A stretch of DNA of 64,000 nt from assembly GCA_013399855.1 (NCBI GenBank), contig VXAY01003777.1, positions 215,120 through 279,119 on the forward strand, written 5' to 3'. Shown piece after piece: positions 32,395 through 45,369 of the stretch; the first letter of the stretch is position 1, and every line of letters starts with the position of its first letter. The stretch is from Oxyruncus cristatus (taxonomy: Eukaryota > Chordata > Aves > Passeriformes > Cotingidae). Under the pieces are notes generated by a model, which was given only the letters and a program-made list of their open reading frames with translations, was not told the origin of the DNA and searched no databases. Position numbers and translations under genes: made by a program.

Positions 32395-33855
32395 AAATGC
32401 TGAAAGATTTTGAGCAGCTGTGACTTTGCTCGGGTTTTATCCCAGATAAGTAAGTTTTCTTTTCCCCGTAACAACCAGTAGCCACTGCAGGCCTTAGAGA
32501 GATGACTTTAAATGACTGAATTCCCAGGCCAAAGATATGCTTAATAATTCCAAGTCCAGTGTATGGACCAGTAGAAGAGTTAAGAGCTGTTCTGCAAGGA
32601 ACTCCATGATCACAGAGGTGGGCACGAGGCTCAGAGAAGAACCAGCTCGAGGAGCCAACAGCACTGACAGTATTTCCAGATGAGACTCACACTGGGGTGC
32701 TGCTGGTTTTATGTTTTAACCAGCTTGAGAGCTTCTGATTTGCAGATAGTGAGACCTGAGCAGCTTTCGCATCTTTACAAAACCAGGTGCTTTTAAGAGG
32801 TACCTTAAAAATCAAAATCCATTTCAAATCACCACTGAGAGCCTTGGCTGGTGTATAATGGTGCTTCTGGGCACTTGCTCTGAGAAGCAGCCTGAGCCCT
32901 GTCCTAGATCAGCAGGCAGTGACACGCATCCTTCACACTAATGCACTGCTTCTGGCTGTGCTGGGGGAGAGGGAGAGGGGAGGGCTGGGAAAAGGAGCCG
33001 AGATGTACTGGAAAAAAAGAAACCAAAATAAAAATCAGGTGCAAGTGCAGCTCCAGCCTGCAATGCTTGGTGTTAATCACTCGCTCCTTTTCTGGGGCTC
33101 GTGTCTGCTCTGCACTCCTGCACTCTGAGTTCTGGGGCTGGGGGGAAAAACAAAGTGCAGGCAAAGCTTGAATTTAGAGCAGCACCGAGTTGGAGGGGTT
33201 TGTGCCCATCTGCTGCCAGGCAGGGGGAACCCAAGGTTGCTTAGGAAAGCCAAGCAGAGGAAGAGACACAAATTGCCTGCTTGTTTAAACTTTTCTAAGC
33301 AAAGGTTTGAACCAAGCACAGGAGCCAAGCAGTGCTGTAACCAAACCAACCCCAGTGGATGTTCTGAGGTTGACAGGACAGCCTGGGTGGAAGGGCCGGG
33401 CATCTGTTGCATCTGCCCACTGCTGATTAAGGAGCAGGAGGCAGCTCTGTCAGCTGAAGAGACAACACAATAATCACAGCTCCTTTGTGGAACATCCAAT
33501 GAATCAGGGAAAGGGTCTGATGGGAGTGACCAGAAGCGTGGGCACTGTTTGGGACACAGGGATACATGGAGCTATATCCCCTCTCTCTCTCCCCTCTGGA
33601 GGTTTGTCCCAGAGCTGATGCCCTCACAGAACCATCCCCACAGCACTGATGTATCTCCCTCTCAGCTCTGGGCCTCCTTCCCCTTTCCCTTGCAGTGACT
33701 CTGGTGCCAGGACAAGGCGGCCCCGGGGGCTGCAGGAGCCCCTGGGAGCACGGGAGCTGCTCCTCACAGGAGGGTTTGGGCTCTGCCTGGTTCTCACAAC
33801 GGGGGAGAGACATGTACAGACCTAGAGCTGGGCTGAGGTGTTGGGTTGGTGGCGC
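32395..33855. other. unique spacer
   Basis: Balanced to GC-rich. No domain, repeat family or CpG cluster recognised. Confidence 0.4.
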
Positions 33856-33859
33856 TTTC

Positions 33860-34280
33860 ATCCTCCCCTTGCTTCGCCTCCACGGATGACTTTGTTCTAT
33901 CAGACGTGGCTTTTAATTAGGGGAGCTCTGTGTGCCATTAGTGGTTTAACTGAAGGGAAATTGAACCATATAAATAGCACCATCTTGCTACTCTCTGTTC
34001 ATATTAAGCTGGATTTCCCTTTTGATATTTATTGAGGGAGACGTGGATTTGTTTGAAGATTCAGTCCAACTAGTTAAGGTTTTACTGGAGGAAGGAATTC
34101 AGCCACCGGGAATTGCCACGGGCAGCGTGGCAACTAGCTGGGGAGGGAAGGAGCAGGCAGCAACCAGGGCTTGGGCAAGACAGCTGACATCAAACAGGCA
34201 TTCCAGGAGGGCTTTTAGCAGTCAGTAAATTATGCGTGTACAAAGTAATAAAGGAAGTGTAATAATGCCTTATTGTTCCA
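33860..34280. promoter_or_regulatory. candidate conserved noncoding element P
   Basis: Begins with TTTTAATTAGGGG and GCCATTAGTGG, then ACCATATAAATAGCACC (near 33965), TTTGATATTTATTGAGG (near 34021), and at the 3' side GTAAATTATGCG and TAATAATGCC. The middle (34080-34200) is GC-richer, so this may be two elements. Confidence 0.4.
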
Positions 34281-35365
34281 CGGGCACCTTTCATCCCGAG
34301 GGATGGCAGTTTGCAAGCCAGGGAGCTCAGCACCGGGGCTGGGGCTGTGCCTTGTCTTGCAGGGCTGAAATATCATTTGCCACTTCAGTCTTAGGCTGAT
34401 TAAGAAGTTACAGTTTGGAGACCAGAGCCAAAGAAAACGAGGGAAAGGGCTGGTGCTTTGGGTTTGGTTGAGGCTGTGCAACCACCACTAGAGAATCCTT
34501 CCTCTGTAGGGACTGCTGCTTGTCTGCAGGGCAGCACATCCTCCCAGACAGTGCCATGTGCAGGAAGGAGCAGAAAAAAATGGGTAAAATTAGTCCCTAC
34601 TGTTTGTTGCCCAGTTTCACTGGTAATTAGCTTGGCTGCCTCTACAACGGGTAATGAAAAAGCAAGACTTGGTTATTTCTAATGCTCAGAAGCAGAGTGA
34701 GGTTGCAACACGAGATGAGGAACTAAAAAGTGAAGTTTAATAGAAAGCAGCAGACACAGACAAGCAGAGATCCCCATCTAATGATGCTTGAAGAGCTTCT
34801 CCTCCTCAGCTGAGTGTCTGTTTGGCCCGTAGGCATCATGAACTCTATCAGTCACATTCCCTGTGCCACCCCCTGTTCATGCAGAAAGCTGCAATTACTC
34901 ATATTTGACAACTCAGTCCCACAAAGCTTGTGAAGTTCAAAGCACTCCCCACCTGGTATTTCTCTTTTACAAGCACACAACTACAAAGTAGAACTTTGGG
35001 AATGCTTTAACCTTTCTTTCCCACACGGCCAAGTGTTCTTGTTTCTTCCCTCCCTCTCTTCCCAGTTTTCGTTTCATGCACACACTGAGCAGACAGAGGT
35101 AATTCAGATAAGGGGGGGGCGTGAGGCAGAAAATGGTGCTTGACCAAGTTCAGAAGAAGCCACACTGAATAAATGAGATCCCTGGGGGATTTCAAGTGTC
35201 CGAAATGGCCCCCAGGACCCGTGCTGTGCTCACCAAGGACTGCAGTGATGGAGAGCAATGCCCTGCACACCACGGAACTGGCCCCACAGAGCCCAGGCTC
35301 TGGGTGCAGAGGTTCTGAGGGCTCCTCTCTCTGCAGTGCTATAGAGATGTGAGCCTGGAGATGCC
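34281..35365. other. unique spacer
   Basis: No gene or repeat recognised. A G7 run lies near 35113. Confidence 0.4.
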
Positions 35366-35369
35366 ACGG

Positions 35370-35655
35370 TGATAACAGAGGATGTTTATTCTGTCTGTAA
35401 CCCAGTGGCCGCTTTGCTGTATTTCACATCTCTTCAAGTAAATAAATGAGGGGACTCTACTTTCCCTCCTCACTGCAGTGTGTATACATGAGTGTTATTT
35501 CCCCTATCAGATTCCTGTACAAAAACTGCTGTCAGGCTATTAATAATCTGGAAAAAAACACCTTGAAACTTGACTCAATGAGGGCACATTGCAAATGGGC
35601 TCTAATGGCTTTTATTCCTCATCTCTGTCACCTCAGATATAATCTGCCATTCTCT
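35370..35655. promoter_or_regulatory. candidate conserved noncoding element Q
   Basis: AT-rich unique block with TCAAGTAAATAAATGAGG, GCTGTCAGGCTATTAATAATC (MEIS plus homeodomain cores, near 35529) and CTCTAATGGCTTTTATTCC, ending in a T-run. Confidence 0.4.
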
Positions 35656-35656
35656 C

Positions 35657-35670
35657 TTTTTTTTTTTTTT
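35657..35670. repeat. T14 run
   Basis: Homopolymer preceded by a short TC run. Confidence 0.9.
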
Positions 35671-35760
35671 ATCCTCTCCGGCCCCCTCAAAAATCATTCA
35701 GCAGCTCTTCCCTCAGTGCCAGGGGGTGCAGAGGGGCCGTGGGGTGGGGTCAGCAGGTAT

Positions 35761-35800
35761 TTATGTGTCTGTGTATGTGTCTGTTCATGTGTATGTGTCT
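35761..35800. repeat. degenerate (TG)n repeat
   Basis: Imperfect TGTG/TATG/TCTG units forming repeated phrases TATGTGTCTG. Confidence 0.85.
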
Positions 35801-36325
35801 GCCTGAAGGAAACACACCAGTCAAAGGCTACTCGTGGACAGAATGAGAGCAGGGACGTGAGAGGGAGTGCAGAGCACTTGTGACCCGTCAAGAACTTACG
35901 GTCAGACTTTTAAAAGTCGTTCAAATGCTCCGAAGTTCTTAATTAGGTATCACTACATTTTTTTTTTTTAATTAGACTGCATTTCTAGGTATCTAATTAC
36001 CTTTAAAACAAGGGGCCTCAGGTACCTGGGGGGAAAAGGCACGAGGCAGCTTCTGACAGAAGTTGTTCAGAGTGTGATTCTCAGGGAGAAGCCACAAGTC
36101 CTTGTTACCCTCCACCACCTCAACACTACAACCTGTTTAGGAGTTCCTTCTCTCCTGTTTTATTTGGTTACGCAAACATTAATTTAAGGAGTATTTCTCA
36201 AGCCTCCTGTGGGAATCCAACCCAATTTTCAGAGACAAAGCACGTGCAGGAATGACTAACATTTCTCTTTGAGTAGGGGACGAGATTCAAGGCTTTTGAC
36301 TCAAGGTTTTTTTCCCCCCTCTTTC
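35801..36325. other. unique spacer
   Basis: AT-rich patch at 35930-36010 with AATTAGGTATC, a T11 run and TAATTAGAC words; otherwise featureless. Confidence 0.4.
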
Positions 36326-36329
36326 TTCT

Positions 36330-36640
36330 CCTTTCTTCTAAGTATCTCTTTATTCATCACTTTAATTACCTAATCGTAAATTTCTTCAGGGGGTTACTTA
36401 GAAGGAAAATTAGCATCAAAGCTTGGCAGTAAATTCAGGGGCTTTTGGAGCAGGTCCAAGCTGTTTCACCTGTGATTAATTAGATGATTTTTTTTTTTTT
36501 TTTTCCTTTAAGTGCCAGAGGGCTGCTGAGGTCTTTAAGCAGTTACATGACTGCTGGCAGCTCAGGAATTATGATTGATGCGTTAGTCTGGCATTTAGGA
36601 CTTCTGCTTCTCTTTGGGAGCTGCCTGGATGAGCCAGAAC
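36330..36640. promoter_or_regulatory. candidate conserved noncoding element R
   Basis: Contains CACTTTAATTACCTAATCG (near 36358), AAAATTAGCATCAAAG, and TGATTAAT (36473-36480, HOX-PBX word) running into TAGATGA and a T17 homopolymer at 36488-36504. Confidence 0.45.
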
Positions 36641-37900
36641 ATCAGAGCAGCCACAGTGGTGGGAACAAAAGGCCCGTTGCTGGCAAGGCCAGTCCGTGCT
36701 GCCACAGAGCAGAGAAGGAGCTGGGTGCATTTGCTTCCCCGCTGCTGACAGAGTATTCAACAGGATTAAGATGAGACAAAGGGAGAAACAAACACCTCCT
36801 ACTCAAATTGTACTCTACAGAGTTGCAGTATCAAGTTGTGGCAGTGCTCCTTTTCTTTAAAGCTTCCTTTAAGGTATGGGCTTAGTCAAGAATGCAAATG
36901 GGAGGAAAACGGGACTGAAGCTTTAACCTCAACCCTGGAAATCTGTAAAAAAAAACCCAATGATTTTAAAAAAAAATGCATTTCTCTCTGGCAAAAAAGT
37001 TAATACTCCTTTCCACTGGCCCCAAAGGGCAAAGAATGAATCTCAGTGGGTTGTTTTTGTTTTGGTTTGTTTTGTTTTAGCAGAAAACCTTACAGAGAAC
37101 CAAATTCCAAGCCACAGGGACTGATCTGGCTCCTCCTCCTGGCTGAAAGCAAAACTCCTGTTGTGTCACCACAACAAAAAAAGGCAAACCCAAGTTCTCC
37201 ATTAAAGCTTTACCAGAACTGAGGGGCATCAGCCAGCCCTAATCATAACCCCATGAAACTCCCACCCATGATGGGATAGAGGATTTGGGAAAACTGGTGG
37301 AGAGAGCAAGCCCAGTGGGCCCCGCCTGCACCTTCAGGAGTGCTGGGGTCTGGTTTTATCTTTTGCCCCAGTCTGATCTATGCTTTTCAGCAAACCACAA
37401 CCCCTATGCTCCCCTCACAGCTCTGTTTGCACACACCACCTGAGCTCGGGAGGGTCAGGGACTCCTTCTGCTTTATCTGACACAACGGGTTTTTAGAACT
37501 CGCTCACACAGTAACGCTGCTAAAAAGCAAACCCTGCTGATACTCATCACCACCCACGCACTGAGGTGACCTTTGCAGCCCAGGACGGGTGCAGATCACA
37601 AACTACAGCACGGAGGTCCTGCGGTTTCCGCTGCAGGGGCTGGAATTCCGACCCAAACAATACCTGTGATGCCGCTGCTGAAGATGCAAAGGTGGCAGCT
37701 TCAGAGAGCGTGTTTGCACGCACCCACACACAGACTCTCTCCTACACCTTTGCTTTTCACAGCTTGTGACAACAGAGATTATTCCTTGCTGGAAGAATGT
37801 GGCATTGTTGACACTAAAAAAAAAAGCAAAACAGGCCTTTGCTTTGCTTGAACAGCACAGGCTCTCTTGATCAGCTGTCTGAGGTGCCTCAGCTGTACAA
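36641..37900. other. unique spacer
   Basis: Short A runs near 36950-36975 and a TTTTG repeat near 37052-37078. No gene recognised. Confidence 0.4.
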
Positions 37901-37904
37901 AGCA

Positions 37905-38060
37905 TTTAAACCTGTCTAACATCAAAAAGTAAGGTAAGACAAGTCACTTTGATGCTCCAGAGCACATGCCTAACATGATTATTGCAGCATCTTCCTGGTG
38001 ATAATAGAATTATGCAAAGGAGGCCTTGACCCATTAATGCTTTTACCTTTCTTAGGATTT
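37905..38060. promoter_or_regulatory. weak AT-rich regulatory candidate
   Basis: Contains AACATGATTATTGCAGC, TGATAATAGAATTATGC and CCCATTAATGC words; short and moderately convincing. Confidence 0.3.
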
Positions 38061-39150
38061 CTCCCCCTCTTTCTTCCCTCCTTCCCGAGCAGCAGAAGTG
38101 CTTGCTCAGACAGAGCAGCTGAACAAAGGGTGGAAGGGAGCTCCTCACCCCCTCAGAGAAGTTACCAGTAAACAGCTTTTGGTGCTTCTTGCAGCTTTCT
38201 TAATAAAAAAATGCCTTAACCATGCACAAGACCTGCTTAATATCAGAACACAGAGGTCCAGGCACGTGCAGTTATCCAAAAGCAATAGAGCAATAAGGCA
38301 GGAAAAGGGGTGTCACCCCTTCTGTGCCCTGCTCAGGCTGAATTGCTCCTGCAGATAAAGGGAGGTTCAGATGGTGACAACACAGAAACCTTGGTATGAG
38401 GATCCCTTGCAGAGCCTGCCCAGGCTCCTCCTTCCAACTTTGAACTCTACGGTGTGTTTAAAATAACACATTCTAAGGAGTGGCCCGAGACAGTCAGTGA
38501 AGCTTGGTTGGCCAAACACAATCCAGTGCCCAAATTCTTATCGAAGTTTGTATATACGGTGTGGGGGGTGGGGATTTTAGGCCAAAAAACTCCTACCAGG
38601 AGATCAGCTGGCTGCCTTGGCTCAGGTTCAGGTCTGCAAAGGGCTGGCAAGGGGAAGGCTCACTTCCTATGTGTTCTGTTTGCTCCAGGCATGGATCACT
38701 GTGTCCCACTTGCAATCTGTCCTGAACTGCAAATGTATGATTAGTGTGTTCCAGGAAAGATGAGTCCAACACATCAAGGCTCAGACCTGAATCCAAACTC
38801 TAACCTCCCGAGCACAGACGTGTTTCCATCTGGAGTTTTGGTCCAAGGTTTTCTCTTGCTTCTCAATGTCCCATCCTGAGCCAGCACCCCGTTCTCATTC
38901 TCTAAATTCACAGGTATGTTACTGCAGCCCCTGTGTACAGCCAGCAGTGTCAGGATACAGCAGAACACCTCACCCAGCTCGTTGCAGGGCTGGTACTAAG
39001 GGCAGCAGTTTGGCCCTTACTCAGTGCTCCGTCCTGTTCCTCAAGAGGAGAAGTGCAAGCCCAGACCTGACCACTCCCCTGGGCAGGAAAGCTTCTGGAG
39101 TATCCACCTGAAACAAAGCCTTTCTTTCCCCCTTTGCCTGTCTAAACCAG
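38061..39150. other. unique spacer
   Basis: No recognisable gene, repeat or CpG cluster. Confidence 0.4.
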
Positions 39151-39154
39151 AAAA

Positions 39155-39420
39155 AGGACCAAGACCTTGTTCTTGAGCTTCGGGAATCTGTTAATTGGCT
39201 CCCCAGTAAAATTACAGTGACTCGGCTGCCTGATAATGATTGTAAATGACAGGGACTATCAGGTTTACCTTGTGATGTCCCTGGGGAGCTTGCAGTTAGT
39301 TTAGTCTGAACTCTGCATCAGCTGTTTGGGTTCCTTTCTTCTCGGCATGTGGTATCTGGACTCAAGCTGCAGTCTTTCAAACCTAATTAGTGTTAGGGGA
39401 AAGAGAGGGAGAGAGAAAAT
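39155..39420. promoter_or_regulatory. candidate conserved noncoding element S
   Basis: Words include CTGTTAATTGGC, GATAATGATTGTAAATGACAG (near 39223) and ACCTAATTAGTG (near 39380), then a GAGA-rich tail. Confidence 0.4.
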
Positions 39421-40560
39421 ACCAAACCCCATCACTCTCTTCCCTCAGCTGACTTGGTAACACACAGGCAGGACCTGATTCGTGGTACATGTTCACGGGG
39501 ATTTTTTTTGGTTGGTTTTTTGTTTGTTTTCATGCTCATCAATCAGCTCGAGCTGCAGGAAAACTGAATTTCAGTGAATCTCTGGATTCCGTGGAGTCAC
39601 CCTGCTCATGGGTGGCTGGGCCTGTTCTGTGCAGCGCTCAGCAGAAACTCAACTTTTTGCCCTTTTCCTCACAGAGAGAGTGCTTTACTCATCAAAATGT
39701 TTGTTGTTAAACTCAACACCACCGTCCTCAGTAATAGCTCATGTTAATATTTAGCCAAGTGCAAACTGCCACCCCTAAGAAATAACAACACACACAATTT
39801 ACTGGGGGGGGGCTTTAACGACTTGTTCCCTTTTTTACCTGTATTTCACAGTCTCCCATCACTGGCATGAAGGTGTGTGCCCTACCTGTTCTCCACCTTG
39901 GGAACTGGCTCCCATCCCACGTCACAGGACTTCAGCTGTTGCAGTGCCAGCTGGAGCATTCCAGAACAGCAGATCCATGGGCAGCATCTCCGAGCCACCG
40001 CCAGGCTGGTTAAACCACAGACCTGAAAGGGCAGTAGCACATGAGATTTATTTTTTTTTCCTTTCGCAGTGACTGGTTGGACGTGCAGAAGCCACAACCA
40101 CTGTCTCTTGGTGTAAGGTGCATTTTGAGATAAAGTACATCTGCCCGTTCCCGGAGGGATTGGACTCTTCCATCAGGCAGTGAAGGCCACCAGGACTCTT
40201 CCACCTGTCCTCGTAGTTGCCTTATTGTTTGGAAAACCTCTCCCTGTGCCCTTAGCTCAGTCAGTATTTTTGGGAAAAAACCCACTGTGGTTCAAATTCA
40301 GATCTAAGGCAAACAAAGGCCTATAGTGCCTCTCTCTCTCTGTGTGTTTTTGCTTTTTTTTTTTTTTAATCTAAAATTGTTTCCTCTGCCTGCAGCGAGT
40401 GCATCAAACAACTTCTTTGCCACCCCTTCTCAAAAGCTCATTTCCTACATGCAGCCACTCTGTGGAATCTGTCACCTGCATCTGCCTGAGTAAAGGAACC
40501 AAACAAGCTCAGGGAAGAATGGTGTTACTAAACCCACAGCTCTCAAATCCGCTTACCAAC
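39421..40560. other. unique spacer with simple runs
   Basis: Holds ATCAATCA (39538-39545), a G9 run (39804-39812), and TC, TG and T14 runs at 40331-40367. No gene. Confidence 0.45.
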
Positions 40561-40564
40561 ATCT

Positions 40565-40830
40565 GCCCATATTGTCGGGCACAGGGGATAATGCTGTTAG
40601 AGTAATTCCCAGTCTTTTAAAGTCAGGAGCTATAGTCCAGGGTGATCCAGGAGTGATACAGCTCCAGGGGAATCTGCACTTTACATATTTAACAGGAGCG
40701 TGCTGAGCTCTTTAACATATCATTGCTGTACTTTTTGACATCAAAAGGATTGCATTTCCATACTTGGATGAATTAATAGGATTTGCATGTCACCCTCATT
40801 CTGTACTTTCTTTGCTGAGTTACACTGCAG
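40565..40830. promoter_or_regulatory. candidate conserved noncoding element T with octamer
   Basis: AT-rich unique block with GATGAATTAATAGG followed by the POU octamer ATTTGCAT (40781-40788), plus TTAACATATCATTGC and GACATCAAAAGG words. Confidence 0.4.
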
Positions 40831-41600
40831 GAATTCGAAAGGCGGGGAAGCTCTGGAGGTGTGCGTGTGTGCCAGTGTGTCCTCGGGAAACAACACACGG
40901 CTCCAGGAGGGGTTTGAAGCCGACTTTAAAGGAGCAGCATTTCTCTAACGTGCCCAGGAGATGTCTCCTTCTTGGCCAGCCGACGTTTGGTGGCAGCTGC
41001 AGACAGCAGGTCCCCCGGGAACACCTCTGCACACGAAGGCAAGGCCAGAAACCTTCTCCCATCACCCAGCAGCTGCCCCGTCCCGCTGACTCCGTGCTGC
41101 ACCAAGCTTTTAAAACCGGTCCTGCAGAGCTCAGGAACCCACAGCTGCATCAGGAGGGGGATTCAGGGCCCTGAGCCACGATGATCGTGCTTATTTAACT
41201 GTTTTCTGCCCGTTGAGACCCCAAGAGTCACGCTGAAGCAAATGGCAGTTCTGCTTCAGGTTGCAAGGGGTAACATTTCACCTGCAGACCACGTGCTGCC
41301 ACCCGAATTCTCCTGCTGGTCTCCTTTCAAGCTAAACCAGCTCCCCTGCTCTGAGGGTCTTGGGAAATCTCACCAGATATTCCCAGTGACAGCCAAAGCA
41401 GGTGCCACTGGACTGCTGAAGGCTGCCTTCCTGCTGTCCTCTCCAGGTCACACACCCTTTCCCTGACACTGCAGCTGGAAGCAATACTGTCTCTCCCTCC
41501 ATCCCTGCTGTACTTGAGGAATGGCTGAGCCCAGCCCAAGGTGCCCCTCTCCTCTGCAGCACAGCTGATCATTCCTGGACAGACTCGGCATCTTACGCCT
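40831..41600. other. GC-rich spacer
   Basis: No gene recognised; short frames only. Confidence 0.4.
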
Positions 41601-41604
41601 GGGG

Positions 41605-41730
41605 GAAATTTTATCCTTTAAGACAGGTCATGCTACGTCTGGAGTTACTTTTACCCTGACACCAGCAGTCATTAATTACCATCTGGCTGATTGACGTATC
41701 AGGGAGCAGCAGCAGCAATATAATACTTTC
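41605..41730. promoter_or_regulatory. small candidate element with PBX word
   Basis: GTCATTAATTACC (near 41668) lies just upstream of TGATTGAC (41688-41695), a PBX/PREP-type word. An AGC triplet run follows (41705-41716). Confidence 0.4.
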
Positions 41731-42100
41731 CTTAACACCGAAGCCTCCTCAGAAAAGCGTAACTGGACTTGACACACTCCTTTTGGGCTGCTTATCCCGT
41801 GTTTTGTGTTGGTCCAAGTGCTGTAAAACTGCCACCCAAGCACTATCCCCTTGGACACGAGCTGGGAGCGAGACTCAGCTGCAGGGGAAGCAGGGGAGGG
41901 AAGAAAGGGCCTTTCAGAAGGAAGAGGAGGCTGTGTTGGAGTGCCAGCTCAGGAGCTGAGCTGCTCTTTCACTGCCAGATTCCTGGCTGGACTCCACCGG
42001 AGTGTGACCCACGTGTGTGTCACCACTGACAGTGTCACTCAGTTTTGACAGCAGCTTGAAGTGATGGTGTCACCAGGGGGGGATTGCCGTGTTCCCTCCG
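41731..42100. other. GC-rich spacer
   Basis: Nothing specific recognised. Confidence 0.4.
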
Positions 42101-42104
42101 CTCT

Positions 42105-42240
42105 TGCAGTTTTGATTTAAGATATCAGATCATTATTATTTTACCCAATTTGAAAGAGAAAGGAATAATCTCATTTCTTCCCCTCATTTTCCTGACTTAA
42201 CAGAAATGCAATAGCTACTTCTGTTGGCTTAAACAGGGAT
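42105..42240. promoter_or_regulatory. small AT-rich candidate element
   Basis: TTGATTTAAGATATCAG, ATCATTATTATTTTACCC and AATGCAATAGC words in unique sequence. Confidence 0.3.
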
Positions 42241-45200
42241 CACAGAGTCCCTCCCACAGCTGTCCTGCTTTACAGGGATCCTCACTAGTGTCTCACCTTA
42301 TTCTCACTGGCTGAGAGAGCCTTGCAGAATTGCCCCTGCTCTGAAAGCGATCCCTCCTTAACCTTCTTTCCTATTTTCAGGGAACTATCTCAGTACCCCG
42401 AGGCAGAAAGCCCCTGCTGTGCTCCTGAACATGCTGGGTAAGTCCTGGCACTCCAGCACTGCCAGGCAAAGGAGTACACTGCCAGTACTGCTGCTGATGA
42501 ACGACAGCAGCCCAGCAGGAGACTGAGAGGGATTGAGATCAGGAACCCATATCTTCCCATTAAAAAATAGAGAGCGAGCACAACTAACTCCCTGAGTAAT
42601 GACTGATTTCTGTTGTGTCCCCCTGGGTCAGGAAGCATTTGAGTGCATCATTTTTAAAGATGACTAAAAGTAGCCAGAATCACAATACTATTAATGTCTG
42701 CTGTTGTCTTGCAGTGTTGGTGCCATCCTTCAGCCATGTGTTCCCAACACAGATATTTCACCCAGCCCGGATCTGAGAGTTGGCCCTGCCTCTGGCATTA
42801 ATCACTGGGACTCCACTGCCTCCCCTGTGCAGTCTGGCTGTGGAAAGCAGGGCCTGCAGCCACAACAAGGGGTCCACTTTGCTTCTCCACACAGTTCCCT
42901 TTCTCTTTGCATGTCTGCAGGATTCCTGCTTCTTTGCAGATCACTTTGCTGTTCCTTTCCCGGATCTCCAACTCCTCACAGCAAGGCTTTCTTGGCTTCT
43001 AATCCACTGTTTCCGAGAAATAACCATTTATGACACGCCTCTGAGCCCACTGATCACCTCACAAATGCAGAAGATGCTTGAACCGAGCTCAGCTTGGATC
43101 CCACGCCGAGCTTGGCGATCGCTGGTCTTGCCCGAGCCTGACTGTGAATCCCCGACTGACCTGGGTGATGACGGGATTCCAGCGAAGGTAGGAAGGCTCT
43201 GAGCTTCTCCTCTGGCCAGTTCAGGGCGGCAGCGGTGTGTGTGTGTCCTGCTGGGGAGTGTCAGACACGCCGGGTCACACCGACAACCCCTTCTCCACGC
43301 GCCGGGGGCTGGGAAGTCCCAGACAGCCCGGAATGAGCAGAGCCCTCCCGGCTCCAGGCACGGGGGCTCTGCCCCTCTCAGCTTCTTCCCGAGATGGGCA
43401 CGGCAGTGAGCACTTGTCTGCACCGAGGCCCACCAGAGGGGCTTACAGAAAGCTCACCCACTCACGGGAGAGCTCCAGCTGTTTTTGTTTAGCTGTTTGC
43501 TGCTTCCAGGTTTCAGATTCCTGGCGTTCCATCGCTTCCCGGCCCATCCCTGTAAATCTGAACATGTTTCTCTGCTGTTCAGGGCTACGGCAGGGCAGGC
43601 ATCCATGTGCTAAGGACTGGGCTCAATTTGTTGTTTTGTCAAAGATCTGACACGACTGAAATCCAAGTCATGTCAACAGACTGCAGATGTTTTCCCTCCG
43701 CTGACTCCCCAGCTCCCGAGGGAACTCACAGTATCTGCTCAGAGGGGCTGAGAACTCTGGGGTGAGAACTCTGTTTGGGGAGGCACAAAGCCTCCCTCTG
43801 TGCTTCTAAAAACCATGAGAGAGAGGAAAGCACGGCCAACGGGCAGGGGGGGTTTTATCTGAGCAGAACTGCCTTTGGTGGTGCCTCTTTCTCCACTGAA
43901 AATAAGGGTAAAGCAGGCAAACACCTTCTGACTTCCCTCCCTTTGGGAGGTGTGTTGGACAGGAGGGATGAGTGCAGCCCTGTGACTGGAGCTCAGATCT
44001 CCTGGGATCCAGTCCAGTAGGAAAAAAAAAACCCAAGGACATCATGTTTCTCCTACAGGGATGCTTGGGAGTTTTGCTACACACTGAGACCTCTGCAACA
44101 CTTCGTTATATTTATTCTCCTGATAAACCACCCTGACTCCTTCAGAGGCAGTGAATTAACATCTGAGTCAAACCTTTTAATGTTCCTTGGACATGTAGTG
44201 CTTGTCGCTCTCTGCCTGTGAATTCTGAAAGGGCCTGGGCTAAATAAATAATGCAGCATGCATATTGCTGCTGTGAAATTTGCTCCTAAAGAATAACTTA
44301 CTCAGCTCTGTAGTGATGAGGATCCTTTTATAACGTGGCTGTGATTGATTCCCCGGTGCTCTCACTCCGAAAACAGCATCTGTAGACACAGTCAATAACA
44401 ACATGAGGGGAGAGGGGAAGTTAGCAGAAGCAGAAAGGAAAAAAAGAGAAGACACAACCCAAGGCACAATGGTTCAGCCTGATGAATGCAGGAAACCTCT
44501 TACCTATGCCTAAAAAATGTCATTGTCATGCAAAAATCCCAAAGCCCTTCCTATATTTAGAAAGTTTCTTGCCTTGGTTTGCTTTGTGCACTCAGAGCTT
44601 CAAAGGATTAAAAAAGAAAAGCTCTCCTGGGAGCTGCTTATTGACATCATAACTAGAATGTAATTCCCCTCGGTGGAGCAGCAGAGCTGGATGCAGTGGT
44701 GGTTGGCACAAAGCCCCCCAGAGCCAATCTGCACTCAGGGCTTTTGAGGGAGGGGGACTCTTCCTCCTTCCCCTGCATGAATAGGTGGGACACGTGCTGT
44801 AGGAATTAAGACAAAAGCATACACCATAATTTCCTTAAAACCTGGCAGCCAGAAAGACTTAAAAGAGAAATCCATAAGTTCCTAGGAGCATGTGTCCTAT
44901 TTCCTGCCAGCTCTCACCAGGAGCTGCTTCAGTCCCAAGTGAAGTCTGGTTTTCGTGGTTTGATCACATCCAATCCCCTCTCTCTTACCATTATGTCTGA
45001 ATTTTGCCTTTGCTGCCCAGCACAGCACCCAGGGGCCTGAGTGCTGATGCCACTGATATTGCACGGGACAGTATTAAAGTCAAAGAGATGGACCCTAAAG
45101 TCCACGAGGGATCTGGCTGGCAAAGGGATTCCTTCCAGTTCAGACACTGTGTACTGGGTCCTCTCTGCTCGGTGGGTGTTGGAGATCAGAGAGGCCCTGA

Positions 45201-45365
45201 CGGGGTCCTGGATGGACTGTTGCTCCAACCATCCCTGAGGTTTGGCCATGGGCTGCCCAAGACCTAGTTAGCAATGCCAGGCATCACAGTCCCTCAAACC
45301 AGCAGGAAAATGTCCTTCCCAAGCTGAGCAAGGCATCTCTGGATGTGTGCTGGTGGCAGCAGCTG
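42241..45365. other. long unique spacer, no gene recognised
   Basis: Mostly GC-balanced. A CpG-enriched patch at 43095-43400 is not dense enough to call an island. TGATTGAT lies at 44342-44349. AT-rich patches occur at 44090-44300 and 44470-44650. A minus-strand frame of 106 codons (45249-44929) has a more ordinary residue mix than the others but matches no family I know. Confidence 0.4.
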
Positions 45366-45369
45366 AATG

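Noticed and set aside
35761..35800. TG-rich run considered as a functional Z-DNA element
   Set aside because: The run is interrupted often and is more simply a degenerate microsatellite.
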